A stretch of DNA of 64,000 nucleotides, from contig JAHHQO010000003.1 in NCBI GenBank assembly GCA_020026335.1, forward strand, positions 62,001 to 126,000, written 5' to 3'. Of the stretch, positions 44,949 through 53,043 are shown piece after piece. The notes beneath the pieces were generated by a model, which was not told the DNA's origin, did no database searches, and worked only from the letters and a program-made list of their open reading frames with translations. How positions within the stretch are numbered: the first letter of the stretch is position 1; the number at the start of each line of letters is the position of its first letter. The translations under genes were made by a program, and so were the position numbers. The DNA is from Alistipes sp. (GTDB lineage Bacteria; Bacteroidota; Bacteroidia; Bacteroidales; Rikenellaceae).

Positions 44949-47513
44949 ATGAAAAAATATCTGATTCTATTCTTATTGATGATGACAGTTATGGTAGGTA
45001 AGGGAGCCATGCCCGAAAAGAGGGTGACGCTCCACGAGGGTTGGCAATTCTCGCAGGTCGGCCGCCCCGATTGGCACACCGCCACGGTGCCGGGTACCGT
45101 GCATCAGGATTTGTTGCGTTGCGGACTGCTGCCCGATCCGTTCTTCGGGGTGAACGAAAAGTATATCCAGTGGGTGGAGGACCGCGATTGGGCTTACCGC
45201 ACGACCTTCGGGGTGACGGCCGGGGATTTGGCTTACGATGCCGCCGAATTGGAGTTCGAGGGACTCGATACCTATGCCGATGTGAAACTGAACGGAGAGA
45301 GCATCTTGCAGGCCGACAATATGTTTGTGGGCTATCGCCTGTCGGTGAAGAAGTGGTTGCGCGAGGGCGAGAATACCCTCGAAATCACCTTCCGCTCGCC
45401 CATCAAGGTGAACATGAAACAATATAAAGAGGCCGGTTTCAGCTATCCTGCCGATAACGACCACCGCGAGGAGAAACTCAGCATCTATGCCCGCAAAGCC
45501 CCTTACAGCTTCGGCTGGGACTGGGGTATCCGCATGGTGACCTGCGGCATCTGGCGACCCGTGCATCTGTGTTTCCGCGACAGGGTGGCGGTCGATGACC
45601 TCTATGTACAGCAAAAGGAACTTACCGATGAGCAGGCTGTGCTGAATTGCCGTGCCGATTTGCGCTGTCTGAAATCCTCCACCTCGCCGATTTACGCCCG
45701 CCTCACCGCTTCGCTGAAGGGCGAGACCGTGGCGGAGAGTCGCCGTGAGGTCCATTTCATGTGGGATTCCCTTCGTCTGGAACTGCCGCTGACCATTCCC
45801 CACCCCCGCAGGTGGATGCCCAACGGCTGGGGCGAGCCCACGCGCTATGAGGTGACCCTCACGCTGTCCGATGACGAGCAGGTGTTGCTTCGCACAACGC
45901 GCCGTGTGGGTCTTCGCACCGTGAAGGTCGTCACCGAAAAGGACGACAACGGAGAGTCGTTCTACTTCGAGGTGAACGGCATACCGATGTTCGCCAAGGG
46001 TGCGAACTATATCCCCATGGATGCCATGCTGCCTTCGGTCACCGAGGAACGCTACCGCCGTCTGTTCGAAGATGTGAAGGAGGCGAACATGAATATGCTC
46101 CGCGTGTGGGGCGGTGGTACCTATGAGAGTGATTTGTTCTACGACCTTGCCGACGAGAACGGTATTCTTGTGTGGCAGGACTTCATGTTTGCCTGCACGA
46201 CCTATCCCCATGACGAGAATTTCCTCGCGCGTGTCAGAGCGGAAGCGGAATACAATGTCCGCCGCCTGCGCAACCACCCCTCGCTGGCGATGTGGTGCGG
46301 TAACAACGAGATAGAGGAGGGTATCAAATATTGGGGCTGGAAAGGCAAATACACCTCCACTGAATTCGAGCAGATGAAGGTGGGCTACGACAAGATTTTC
46401 AAGGAGTTGCTCCCGTCGGTTGTGGCGGAATACGACCCCGACCGCTTCTATGTCCACACTTCGCCCTATTATGCCAATTGGGGACGCGCGTGGACGATGG
46501 GTGTGCGCGACTGCCACAACTGGGGCGTGTGGTATGGTCGCAAGACCTTCGAGAGCTTTGATGAGGACGTGCCCCGTTTCATGAGCGAGTTTGGCTTCCA
46601 GTCCTTCCCCGAGATGAAGACCATTCGCACCTTTGCCGAGGAGAAGGATTTTGAGTTGGAGTCGGAGGTGATGAACGCCCACCAGAAAAGCTCCATCGGC
46701 AACGACCTTATCCGCAAATATATGGAGCGCGACTACCGCGTGCCCGATGATTTCAAAGATTTTGTCTATGTGGGCAGTGTCTTGCAGGGACGCGGTATGC
46801 GTCACGGCATGGAGGCACACCGCCGCAACCGCCCCTACTGTATGGGTACGCTCTACTGGCAGCTCAACGACAGCTGGCCGGTGGTGTCGTGGTCGGGCAT
46901 CGACTACTACGGCAATTGGAAGGCACTGCACTATCAGGCGCGCAGGGCTTTCGCTCCCGTCATTGTCGATGTCGTGCAACAGGACAGAGCGTTGGAGGTG
47001 TGGACGATTTCCGACCGTCTGGACGACATCAAGGGTGTGGAACTTCGTCTGCAATTGACCGATTATGAGGGTAATGTATATAAACAGACCTCCAAAAAAC
47101 TCACCATCGGGGCAAATGCCTCCTCGGTGGCTGCAACTGTCGATTTGACCAAGTGGCTCTCCAAGAAGAAATATGCCGACCGCTATGTGCTGGTCACCCT
47201 CCTCGATGCCGAGCGTAGGGTGCTGTTCCGCGAACCGCACTACCTCCTGCCTGCCAAGCACCTCAATCTGCCGAAAACCTATGTCGAGGTGGCACAGCAA
47301 ATCGGCGAGGGCAGATGTGAGTTGCGCCTGCGCTCCGATGTGCTGGTGCGCGACCTCTTCATCTCGACCGACATACAGGGCGCACGCTTCAGTGATAATT
47401 TCTTCGACCTGCTACCCGGTGAGGAGCGAGTGGTTGTCATCACATCGCCCGAAATCCATGCCGACGAGTCGATTAACCTGCAAATCTCGCACTTGAGAGC
47501 CACCTACGAATAA
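44949..47513 (+). CDS. Beta-mannosidase (GH2), secreted
   Basis: The enzyme removes terminal beta-mannose, for example from the core of N-glycans. The signal peptide MKKYLILFLLMMTVMVGKGA favours the ATG at 44949 over an in-frame GTG 3 bases earlier. Domain order is N-terminal sugar-binding sandwich (about 25-190, WDWGIRMVTCGIWRPV), immunoglobulin-like domain, TIM barrel and C-terminal sandwich. The catalytic acid/base is Glu454 in WCGNNEIEEG and the nucleophile Glu547 in FMSEFGFQSFPE. With the adjacent sialidase it suggests host glycoprotein foraging. No SusC/SusD pair is nearby. Confidence 0.93.
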   Translation: MKKYLILFLLMMTVMVGKGAMPEKRVTLHEGWQFSQVGRPDWHTATVPGTVHQDLLRCGLLPDPFFGVNEKYIQWVEDRDWAYRTTFGVTAGDLAYDAAELEFEGLDTYADVKLNGESILQADNMFVGYRLSVKKWLREGENTLEITFRSPIKVNMKQYKEAGFSYPADNDHREEKLSIYARKAPYSFGWDWGIRMVTCGIWRPVHLCFRDRVAVDDLYVQQKELTDEQAVLNCRADLRCLKSSTSPIYARLTASLKGETVAESRREVHFMWDSLRLELPLTIPHPRRWMPNGWGEPTRYEVTLTLSDDEQVLLRTTRRVGLRTVKVVTEKDDNGESFYFEVNGIPMFAKGANYIPMDAMLPSVTEERYRRLFEDVKEANMNMLRVWGGGTYESDLFYDLADENGILVWQDFMFACTTYPHDENFLARVRAEAEYNVRRLRNHPSLAMWCGNNEIEEGIKYWGWKGKYTSTEFEQMKVGYDKIFKELLPSVVAEYDPDRFYVHTSPYYANWGRAWTMGVRDCHNWGVWYGRKTFESFDEDVPRFMSEFGFQSFPEMKTIRTFAEEKDFELESEVMNAHQKSSIGNDLIRKYMERDYRVPDDFKDFVYVGSVLQGRGMRHGMEAHRRNRPYCMGTLYWQLNDSWPVVSWSGIDYYGNWKALHYQARRAFAPVIVDVVQQDRALEVWTISDRLDDIKGVELRLQLTDYEGNVYKQTSKKLTIGANASSVAATVDLTKWLSKKKYADRYVLVTLLDAERRVLFREPHYLLPAKHLNLPKTYVEVAQQIGEGRCELRLRSDVLVRDLFISTDIQGARFSDNFFDLLPGEERVVVITSPEIHADESINLQISHLRATYE

Positions 47514-47521
47514 TCCAAACG

Positions 47522-48040
47522 ATGTATAACCGAGAAATGGAATTGATTTTCAGAACCGCCACCACAGTCGATGTGCCCCGTGTGATGGAGATTATCGCGC
47601 AGGCGCAGGCACAGATGAAGTCGCTGGGCAGTGCGCAGTGGCAGGACGGTTATCCCGCCACGCACGACATTATGGCCGATGTGACGGCAGGAGTGGGACG
47701 CGTGGCCGAATATGAGGGTAGGGTGGTCGCCTATTGTGCCGTGGTGTTCGATGGCGAACCTGCCTATGATGCACTGGAGGGCGAGTGGCTCTCGTTGCAG
47801 GAGTATGTGGTGGTGCATCGTCTGGCGGTGGCCGATGAGGTGAAGCGCAGGGGCGTGGCTACCCGTGTGATGCAGTATGTCGAGGAGGTGGCTCGCGAGC
47901 GCGGCCTTCACTCCTTCAAAATCGACACCATGCATGATAACCGTTATATGCACGCCATGCTGGCGCATCTGGGCTTCCGTGAGTGCGGCACGGTGCGCTA
48001 TGCCAGCGGTGAGCGCGTGGCTTTCGAAAAGGTGTGGTGA
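47522..48040 (+). CDS. GNAT-family N-acetyltransferase
   Basis: The acetyl-CoA-binding motif A is YVVVHRLAVADEVKRRGVATRVM around residue 100 (HRLAVADEVKRRGVA is the core). The C-terminal HLGFRECGTVRY is also typical. The 172-residue start at 47522 could be replaced by the ATG at 47537 (MELIFRTAT), where similarity begins. The substrate is unknown. It starts 8 bases after the beta-mannosidase stop, so it may be cotranscribed. Confidence 0.85.
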   Translation: MYNREMELIFRTATTVDVPRVMEIIAQAQAQMKSLGSAQWQDGYPATHDIMADVTAGVGRVAEYEGRVVAYCAVVFDGEPAYDALEGEWLSLQEYVVVHRLAVADEVKRRGVATRVMQYVEEVARERGLHSFKIDTMHDNRYMHAMLAHLGFRECGTVRYASGERVAFEKVW

Positions 48041-48068
48041 CGATTCACGACAACCAATAACAACAAAA

Positions 48069-48097
48069 GGCAACCCCGTTGAGGAGGTTGCTTTTTT
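48069..48097. terminator. Terminator between convergent GNAT and meaB genes
   Basis: GCAACC pairs with GGTTGC across a ten-base loop, with T6 on the plus strand and a shorter T tract on the minus strand. Confidence 0.75.
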
Positions 48098-48112
48098 GTA
48101 TGTGGAAACGTG

Positions 48113-49228
48113 TTATTTCAAATCCTTGAAGTAGATGTCCAACAGCTGTTTGGCAGCGATGAACGAGGAGATTTTGTCGTTGAGGACCTTGTCTTCGTAC
48201 TCCTTGATGTGTGACTCCACGGCAGGGTCCTGATAGAACGATGATTTGAGCACCTCGTTGATGGACTCGTACATCCAATATTTGTTCTGACGGTTGCGGT
48301 TGTGCTTGAAGTAGCCGTTGCCCTCGATGTGCTCCAAAAACTCGAGCACACCTGCCCATACATACTCCAAACCTGCACCTGTGTATGCCGAGCAGGTGTA
48401 GACCTTGGGTTTCCAGCCCGACTCCGAGAGGGGGAACAGACGCAGTGCGCCCTGGAACTGGGTCTTGGCCAACTCCGCCTTGTGGATATTCTCGCCGTCG
48501 GCCTTGGTGATGACCATCAAATCGGCCATCTCCATAATACCGCGCTTGATACCCTGCAACTCGTCACCGGCACCCGAAATCTGCAACAGCATGAACAAAT
48601 CGACCATCGAGTGTACGGCGGTCTCCGACTGACCCACACCCACGGTCTCGATGAAGATGACATCGAAGCCTGCCGCCTCGCACAGCACGATGGTCTCGCG
48701 CGTCTTGCGAGCCACGCCGCCGAGCGAACCTGCCGAGGGAGAGGGGCGGATGAAAATATCGGGATTGTGACAGATGCTCTCCATACGGGTCTTGTCACCG
48801 AGAATCGAACCGCCGCTACGCTCCGACGAGGGGTCGATGGCCAGCACGGCGAGTTTGTGCTTCATGGAGGTGACCATGTTGCCGATGGCCTCGATGAAGG
48901 TCGATTTTCCGGCACCCGGCACACCCGTGATACCTATACGCACCGACTTGCCGGCGTGGGGCAGACACTTCTCGATAATCTCCTGCGCCTGGGCATAGTG
49001 GGTGGGGTTGTTCGACTCGATGAGGGTGATGGCCTGCGAGAGAATGGTGATGTTACCCTTGATGATGCCCTCGACATATTCATCGGTCGTGAGGTGACGC
49101 TTCTTGCGTTTGGTGAAGTAGGGGCTGACGACGGGTTGGTCTTCCACGCCCTCCGCTACATTGAGTGCCGTGTCGTGATGATGGTCGGCATACTCTTTTT
49201 CGTAATGGTCTATTTTGGTAAATGACAT
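48113..49228 (-). CDS. meaB: Methylmalonyl-CoA mutase-associated GTPase MeaB
   Basis: MeaB protects and reloads the B12-dependent methylmalonyl-CoA mutase. The 371-residue protein has the P-loop RIGITGVPGAGKSTF near residue 100, the switch region DVIFIETVGVGQSE near 190 and VITKADGENIHKAE near 240 as the guanine-specificity region. The mutase genes are not in the window, but epimerase and decarboxylase of the same pathway start 915 bases away on the other strand. It follows a thioredoxin-like gene by 2 bases. Confidence 0.95.
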   Translation of the reverse strand: MSFTKIDHYEKEYADHHHDTALNVAEGVEDQPVVSPYFTKRKKRHLTTDEYVEGIIKGNITILSQAITLIESNNPTHYAQAQEIIEKCLPHAGKSVRIGITGVPGAGKSTFIEAIGNMVTSMKHKLAVLAIDPSSERSGGSILGDKTRMESICHNPDIFIRPSPSAGSLGGVARKTRETIVLCEAAGFDVIFIETVGVGQSETAVHSMVDLFMLLQISGAGDELQGIKRGIMEMADLMVITKADGENIHKAELAKTQFQGALRLFPLSESGWKPKVYTCSAYTGAGLEYVWAGVLEFLEHIEGNGYFKHNRNRQNKYWMYESINEVLKSSFYQDPAVESHIKEYEDKVLNDKISSFIAAKQLLDIYFKDLK

Positions 49229-49230
49229 GG

Positions 49231-49695
49231 CTATTTTAGGTTCTTAATGGTTTCGGTGGTGAAATTGAGGGTGTTGCCTGCCCACAGCGCACGGTTCTTG
49301 CTGTCGAGCAGCACACCGAACGGTACGTAGGTCACGCCGAACGATTTGAAGAGTTTGCCGTTGATATCGACACCTGCAACCATATTCTTCGCAAGATAAG
49401 GCTCCAGGAGTGTGGCTGCCTTGTGGTCCTCGCCCGTGGTGACGACCACCACATTGAGCGATGCACCCATCTGCGAGGCAATCTGACTGAGGTGTCCGAG
49501 AGCCTTTACCGATGCCGCCGACGAGGAGTGGAAGAACTCCACGTAGGTCATCTCCGCATTGTGGGGTGTGCGGTCGGATATCCACGACTGGAATTTAAGC
49601 TCGGGAACACGCTCTCCGAGAGCCACATTCTGTGCCGAAACCGTCGTGTAACCTGCCGCAAGGGCAAGCAGTAACATGAAAATCGCTTTCTTCAT
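49231..49695 (-). CDS. Thioredoxin-fold secreted protein without CxxC
   Basis: The 154-residue protein has a signal peptide ending TVSAQ and the strand/helix pattern of TlpA/ResA thioredoxins: LGERVPELKFQSWIS, MTYVEFFHSSSAASVKALGHL, LNVVVVTTGEDH, and the cis-Pro strand GVTYVPFGVLLDSKN. At the redox position the usual WCxxC is replaced by HSSSAAS, and there is no other cysteine pair, so it cannot act as a dithiol oxidoreductase. It may be a chaperone or a structural relic. meaB starts 2 bases downstream. Confidence 0.7.
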   Translation of the reverse strand: MKKAIFMLLLALAAGYTTVSAQNVALGERVPELKFQSWISDRTPHNAEMTYVEFFHSSSAASVKALGHLSQIASQMGASLNVVVVTTGEDHKAATLLEPYLAKNMVAGVDINGKLFKSFGVTYVPFGVLLDSKNRALWAGNTLNFTTETIKNLK

Positions 49696-49961
49696 ATTCG
49701 CATCATATTTTTAGCGAAGATAGCAATTTTTTGCGACTTTCACGAAAAAATGTCGGATATAATCTGTTCCGCGGGCAGAACGCTGTCGGAGGAAGGGGTA
49801 TGCAAAGGCGGTGGGCTGTGATGACGGAGCGAAAGGGAAAATCGCGACTTCAATACCTTATTATTAAGAGCCGTAGCGGGTGTTCGTTATTTCTTCGGGT
49901 GAGGGACGACTCACGGAGAGTGGTGACGGCGGTTGGTGGAAATGTCGGAATCGTGAAAAAT

Positions 49962-50006
49962 ATTCACTCAAAGGAGATTATACCCCGTGCCGACATTTGA
50001 GTGAAT
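49962..50006. repeat. 11-base inverted repeat upstream of the mce promoter
   Basis: ATTCACTCAAA (49962-49972) and TTTGAGTGAAT (49996-50006) are perfect complements with a 23-base spacer. They could be a regulatory site or a weak hairpin, about 40 bases before the -33 box. Confidence 0.6.
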
Positions 50007-50046
50007 TTTGACGCGAAATTTTACTGCTAAAAAAATCACAATAAAA

Positions 50047-50077
50047 TTGTCTGTTCTGAAAGAAAAAGTTATATTTG
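50047..50077 (+). promoter_or_regulatory. Promoter of the methylmalonyl-CoA operon
   Basis: TTG (50047-50049), a 20-base spacer and TATATTTG (50070-50077) fit the consensus well. The predicted leader is about 60 bases. Confidence 0.82.
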
Positions 50078-50143
50078 TAGATGCAAATACCGGAACAAAT
50101 CAGATAAACTGAAATATTTAACCAATTAAAACTATTTTTTGTC

Positions 50144-50554
50144 ATGAATGTATCACATATCGAGCATCTGGGCATCGCAGTGAAGAGCCTTGATGAGGCA
50201 ATTCCCTATTGGGAGGGTGTATTGGGCCTGAAGTGTTATGCAATCGAGGAGGTCCCCGATCAGAAGGTACGTACCGCGTTCTTCAAACTCGGTCAGACCA
50301 AGATTGAGCTTTTGGAGCCTACATCGGAGGATTCGACCATCGCCGGCTTTATCGAGAAGCGTGGTGTGGGTATTCACCACATGGCTCTGGCTTGTGAGAA
50401 TATCGAGGAGCAGTTGGCCGATGCCGAGGCCAAGGGTATCCGCCTCATCGACAAGACTCCCCGTAAGGGTGCAGAAGGCATGACTATCGCATTCCTTCAT
50501 CCCAAATCGACACAGGGTATTCTGACCGAGCTGTGCGAGAACAAGAACAAATAA
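50144..50554 (+). CDS. mce: Methylmalonyl-CoA epimerase
   Basis: The enzyme interconverts (R)- and (S)-methylmalonyl-CoA between mutase and decarboxylase. This 136-residue VOC-fold protein has the metal ligands visible as His8 in SHIEHLGIAV, the histidine pair GIHHMAL near residue 84, and the final Glu in ILTELCE. The spacing and motifs match the epimerase rather than other glyoxalases. It is first in an operon of five genes. Confidence 0.95.
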   Translation: MNVSHIEHLGIAVKSLDEAIPYWEGVLGLKCYAIEEVPDQKVRTAFFKLGQTKIELLEPTSEDSTIAGFIEKRGVGIHHMALACENIEEQLADAEAKGIRLIDKTPRKGAEGMTIAFLHPKSTQGILTELCENKNK

Positions 50555-50567
50555 TCTATCGGAAATT

Positions 50568-52133
50568 ATGAGCGAAATTCAAAATAAAATCAACCAACTC
50601 ATCGAGAACCGCGAAACAGCGCGTCTCGGAGGTGGCCAAAAACGTATTGATGCCCAGCACGAGAAGGGTAAATATACTGCTCGCGAGCGTATCCAGATGC
50701 TGCTCGACGAGGGTAGCTTCGAGGAGTTCGATATGTTCGTTACTCACCGTTGCTACGATTTCGGTATGGAGAAGAGCCATGCCTTCGGTGACGGTGTGGT
50801 AACCGGTTACGGTACCATCGGCGGCCGTCTGGTCTATGTCTTCGCACAGGACTTCACCGTAACGGCAGGTTCACTGTCGCTCTCGATGTCCGACAAGATT
50901 TGCAAGGTGATGGATATGGCCATGCGCAATGGTGCTCCCTGTATCGGTATCAACGACTCGGGTGGTGCCCGTATCCAGGAGGGTGTTAATGCTCTGGCAG
51001 GTTACGCCAACATCTTCCAGCGTAACGTGATGTCGTCGGGTGTCATTCCCCAGATTTCGGCCATCTTCGGTCCTTGTGCCGGTGGTGCGGTTTATTCGCC
51101 CGCTTTGACCGACTTCATCATCATGAAGAAGGATACCTCTTATATGTTCCTCACCGGCCCGAAGGTAGTGAAGACCGTGACCGGCGAGTCTGTAACTCAG
51201 GAGCAGCTGGGTGGTGCCGTAATGCACAACTCCAAGTCGGGTGTTTCGCAGTTTGCCGTTGACACCGAGGAGGAGGGTATCGAGCTTATCAAACAGTTGC
51301 TGTCCTACATTCCCCAGAACAACATGGAGGACGCGCCCCTGCAGGTTTGCACCGACCGCATCGACCGTCTGGAGGATTCGCTCAACGAGATTATCCCCGA
51401 CAGCGCCAACAAGCCCTACGATATGTCGGAAGTTATCCGCGCCATTGTCGATAACGGCGAGTATCTGGAGTCGGCTGCTGCCTATGCCAAGAATATCATC
51501 ACCTGCTTCGCCCGTTTCAACGGTCAGTCGGTGGGTATCATCGCCAACCAGCCCAAGTTCATGGCCGGTGTATTGGATATCAACGCCAGCCGCAAGGCAG
51601 CACGTTTCGTGCGCTTCTGCGATGCGTTCAACATTCCTCTGGTTACTTTGGTCGACGTTCCCGGCTTCCTTCCCGGTACAACCCAGGAGTACGGCGGTGT
51701 CATCAGCCACGGTGCCAAGTTGCTCTTCGCTTACTGCGAGGCTACCGTTCCCAAGATTACCGTTACCCTGCGTAAGGCCTACGGTGGAGCCTACATCGTG
51801 ATGTCGTCGAAGCACATCCGCGGTGACTTCAACTACGCATGGCCTACTGCCGAAATCGCAGTGATGGGTGCAAGTGGTGCCGTTGAGGTGCTCTACGGTA
51901 AGGATTTGAAGGCTTTGGCCGACAAACCCGAGGAGAAGGCGCAGTTCATCGCCGAGAAGGAGAAGGAGTACAACGACAAGTTCTCGAACCCCTACAACGC
52001 CGCACGTTACGGCTACATCGACGATATCATCGAGCCTCGCAACACCCGTTTCCGCATCATCCGCGCTTTGCAGTCGCTGGCTACCAAGCGTTTGCAGAAC
52101 CCTGCCAAGAAACACTCGAATATTCCTTTATAA
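50568..52133 (+). CDS. mmdA: Methylmalonyl-CoA decarboxylase alpha (carboxyltransferase) subunit
   Basis: The subunit transfers the carboxyl group of (S)-methylmalonyl-CoA to biotin, giving propionyl-CoA. The 521-residue protein has both crotonase-like halves: SGGARIQEGVNALAGYA near residue 130 and FLPGTTQEYGGVISHGAKLL near 370 (in parts), with the GGAYIVMSSK segment near 405. The same fold is used by propionyl-CoA carboxylase beta; the following gamma, biotin and beta subunits indicate the sodium-pumping decarboxylase here. It starts 13 bases after mce. Confidence 0.93.
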   Translation: MSEIQNKINQLIENRETARLGGGQKRIDAQHEKGKYTARERIQMLLDEGSFEEFDMFVTHRCYDFGMEKSHAFGDGVVTGYGTIGGRLVYVFAQDFTVTAGSLSLSMSDKICKVMDMAMRNGAPCIGINDSGGARIQEGVNALAGYANIFQRNVMSSGVIPQISAIFGPCAGGAVYSPALTDFIIMKKDTSYMFLTGPKVVKTVTGESVTQEQLGGAVMHNSKSGVSQFAVDTEEEGIELIKQLLSYIPQNNMEDAPLQVCTDRIDRLEDSLNEIIPDSANKPYDMSEVIRAIVDNGEYLESAAAYAKNIITCFARFNGQSVGIIANQPKFMAGVLDINASRKAARFVRFCDAFNIPLVTLVDVPGFLPGTTQEYGGVISHGAKLLFAYCEATVPKITVTLRKAYGGAYIVMSSKHIRGDFNYAWPTAEIAVMGASGAVEVLYGKDLKALADKPEEKAQFIAEKEKEYNDKFSNPYNAARYGYIDDIIEPRNTRFRIIRALQSLATKRLQNPAKKHSNIPL

Positions 52134-52146
52134 CGGCTAATTGACT

Positions 52147-52563
52147 ATGAATATATTATCAGTAATGGCAACCGCGCAAGAGGAGGTCGTAGCCAACGTT
52201 GTACAGTCGGGTTCTCGCGTCTATGCCGAGGGTCCCGTGGACTGGGCGAACGTTCTGTGGACGGCACTCATCTGCATCTGTCTGGTGTTTGTTGTGCTGT
52301 TGCTCATGGTCGGAGTCATGAAGCTCTTCGGCTATGTCTTCGTGAAGAATCCCGAGGAGGCCACTGCCAAGAAAGGCAAGGTCATCGAAACCGGTCAGAT
52401 TCACGAGGAGGAGGTCGCTGCCATAATGACAGCTATCAAACTTTACAAAAGAGAGATGCACGACAAAGAGTCTGAGGTGCTCACAATTACGAGTCTCAAG
52501 CGCGCTTATTCGCCCTGGAACTCAAAGATTCATGGTTTAACTCAGTTGCCTGATAGAAAATAA
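52147..52563 (+). CDS. OadG-type gamma subunit of the sodium pump
   Basis: This small membrane subunit anchors the alpha subunit to the sodium channel. The 138-residue protein has one membrane helix (around residues 37-60, CICLVFVVLLLMVGVMKLF) followed by a hydrophilic tail with IHEEEVAAIMTAIKLYK, typical of bacterial OadG-like subunits. The ATG at 52147 is preferred over an in-frame TTG at 52141. It lies 13 bases after mmdA. Confidence 0.85.
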   Translation: MNILSVMATAQEEVVANVVQSGSRVYAEGPVDWANVLWTALICICLVFVVLLLMVGVMKLFGYVFVKNPEEATAKKGKVIETGQIHEEEVAAIMTAIKLYKREMHDKESEVLTITSLKRAYSPWNSKIHGLTQLPDRK

Positions 52564-52574
52564 CTAAACTTACA

Positions 52575-53033
52575 ATGAAAGATTATTCACTGAAAATAAA
52601 CGGTCGTAATTACGATGTGCAGATTGACAGCATCAACGACGCTTCGACCTTGGCACACGTCAAAGTCAATGGCACGGAATATGAGGTTGAGATTGGCGGT
52701 ATCAAGGGTGCTGTCGTTTCGAAGCCCCATGTAGCTCCTGTTCCCAAGGCAGCCACCGGTGTCAAAGTTACTCCTTCCACTCCCGTAGGCCAGCCCCGTC
52801 AGGTGGCTGCTCCCGCATCGGGCTATGCCGTGAAGTGTCCGCTTCCGGGTACTGTACTCTCGGTCAATGTGGCTGTGGGTGACACCGTAACCCGTGGCAA
52901 GACCCTTTTGGTTCTCGAGGCCATGAAGATGGAAAACAATATCGATGCTGACCGTGATGGCGTTGTAAAGCAGATTCTCGTTCAGCAGGGCGCAACCGTT
53001 ATGGAAGGCGACCAGTTAGTCATTATTGAATAG
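52575..53033 (+). CDS. Biotin carboxyl carrier subunit of the decarboxylase
   Basis: The 152-residue protein carries biotin between the carboxyltransferase and the membrane subunit. The C-terminal lipoyl/biotinyl domain contains EAMKMENN with the biotinylated Lys118. A Pro/Ala/Val-rich linker (about 55-75) separates it from a small N-terminal domain. It is followed after 10 bases by the beta subunit. Confidence 0.92.
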   Translation: MKDYSLKINGRNYDVQIDSINDASTLAHVKVNGTEYEVEIGGIKGAVVSKPHVAPVPKAATGVKVTPSTPVGQPRQVAAPASGYAVKCPLPGTVLSVNVAVGDTVTRGKTLLVLEAMKMENNIDADRDGVVKQILVQQGATVMEGDQLVIIE

Positions 53034-53043
53034 TAATTTGAAT

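Larger units (their letters stand above)
49696..50143 (+). other. Intergenic region upstream of the epimerase operon
   Basis: It contains an 11-base inverted repeat (49962-50006), the promoter of mce at 50047-50077 and otherwise no ORF with coding character. On the minus strand CGAAGATA at 49713 would read TATCTTCG, a weak -7 candidate for the thioredoxin-like gene. Confidence 0.5.
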
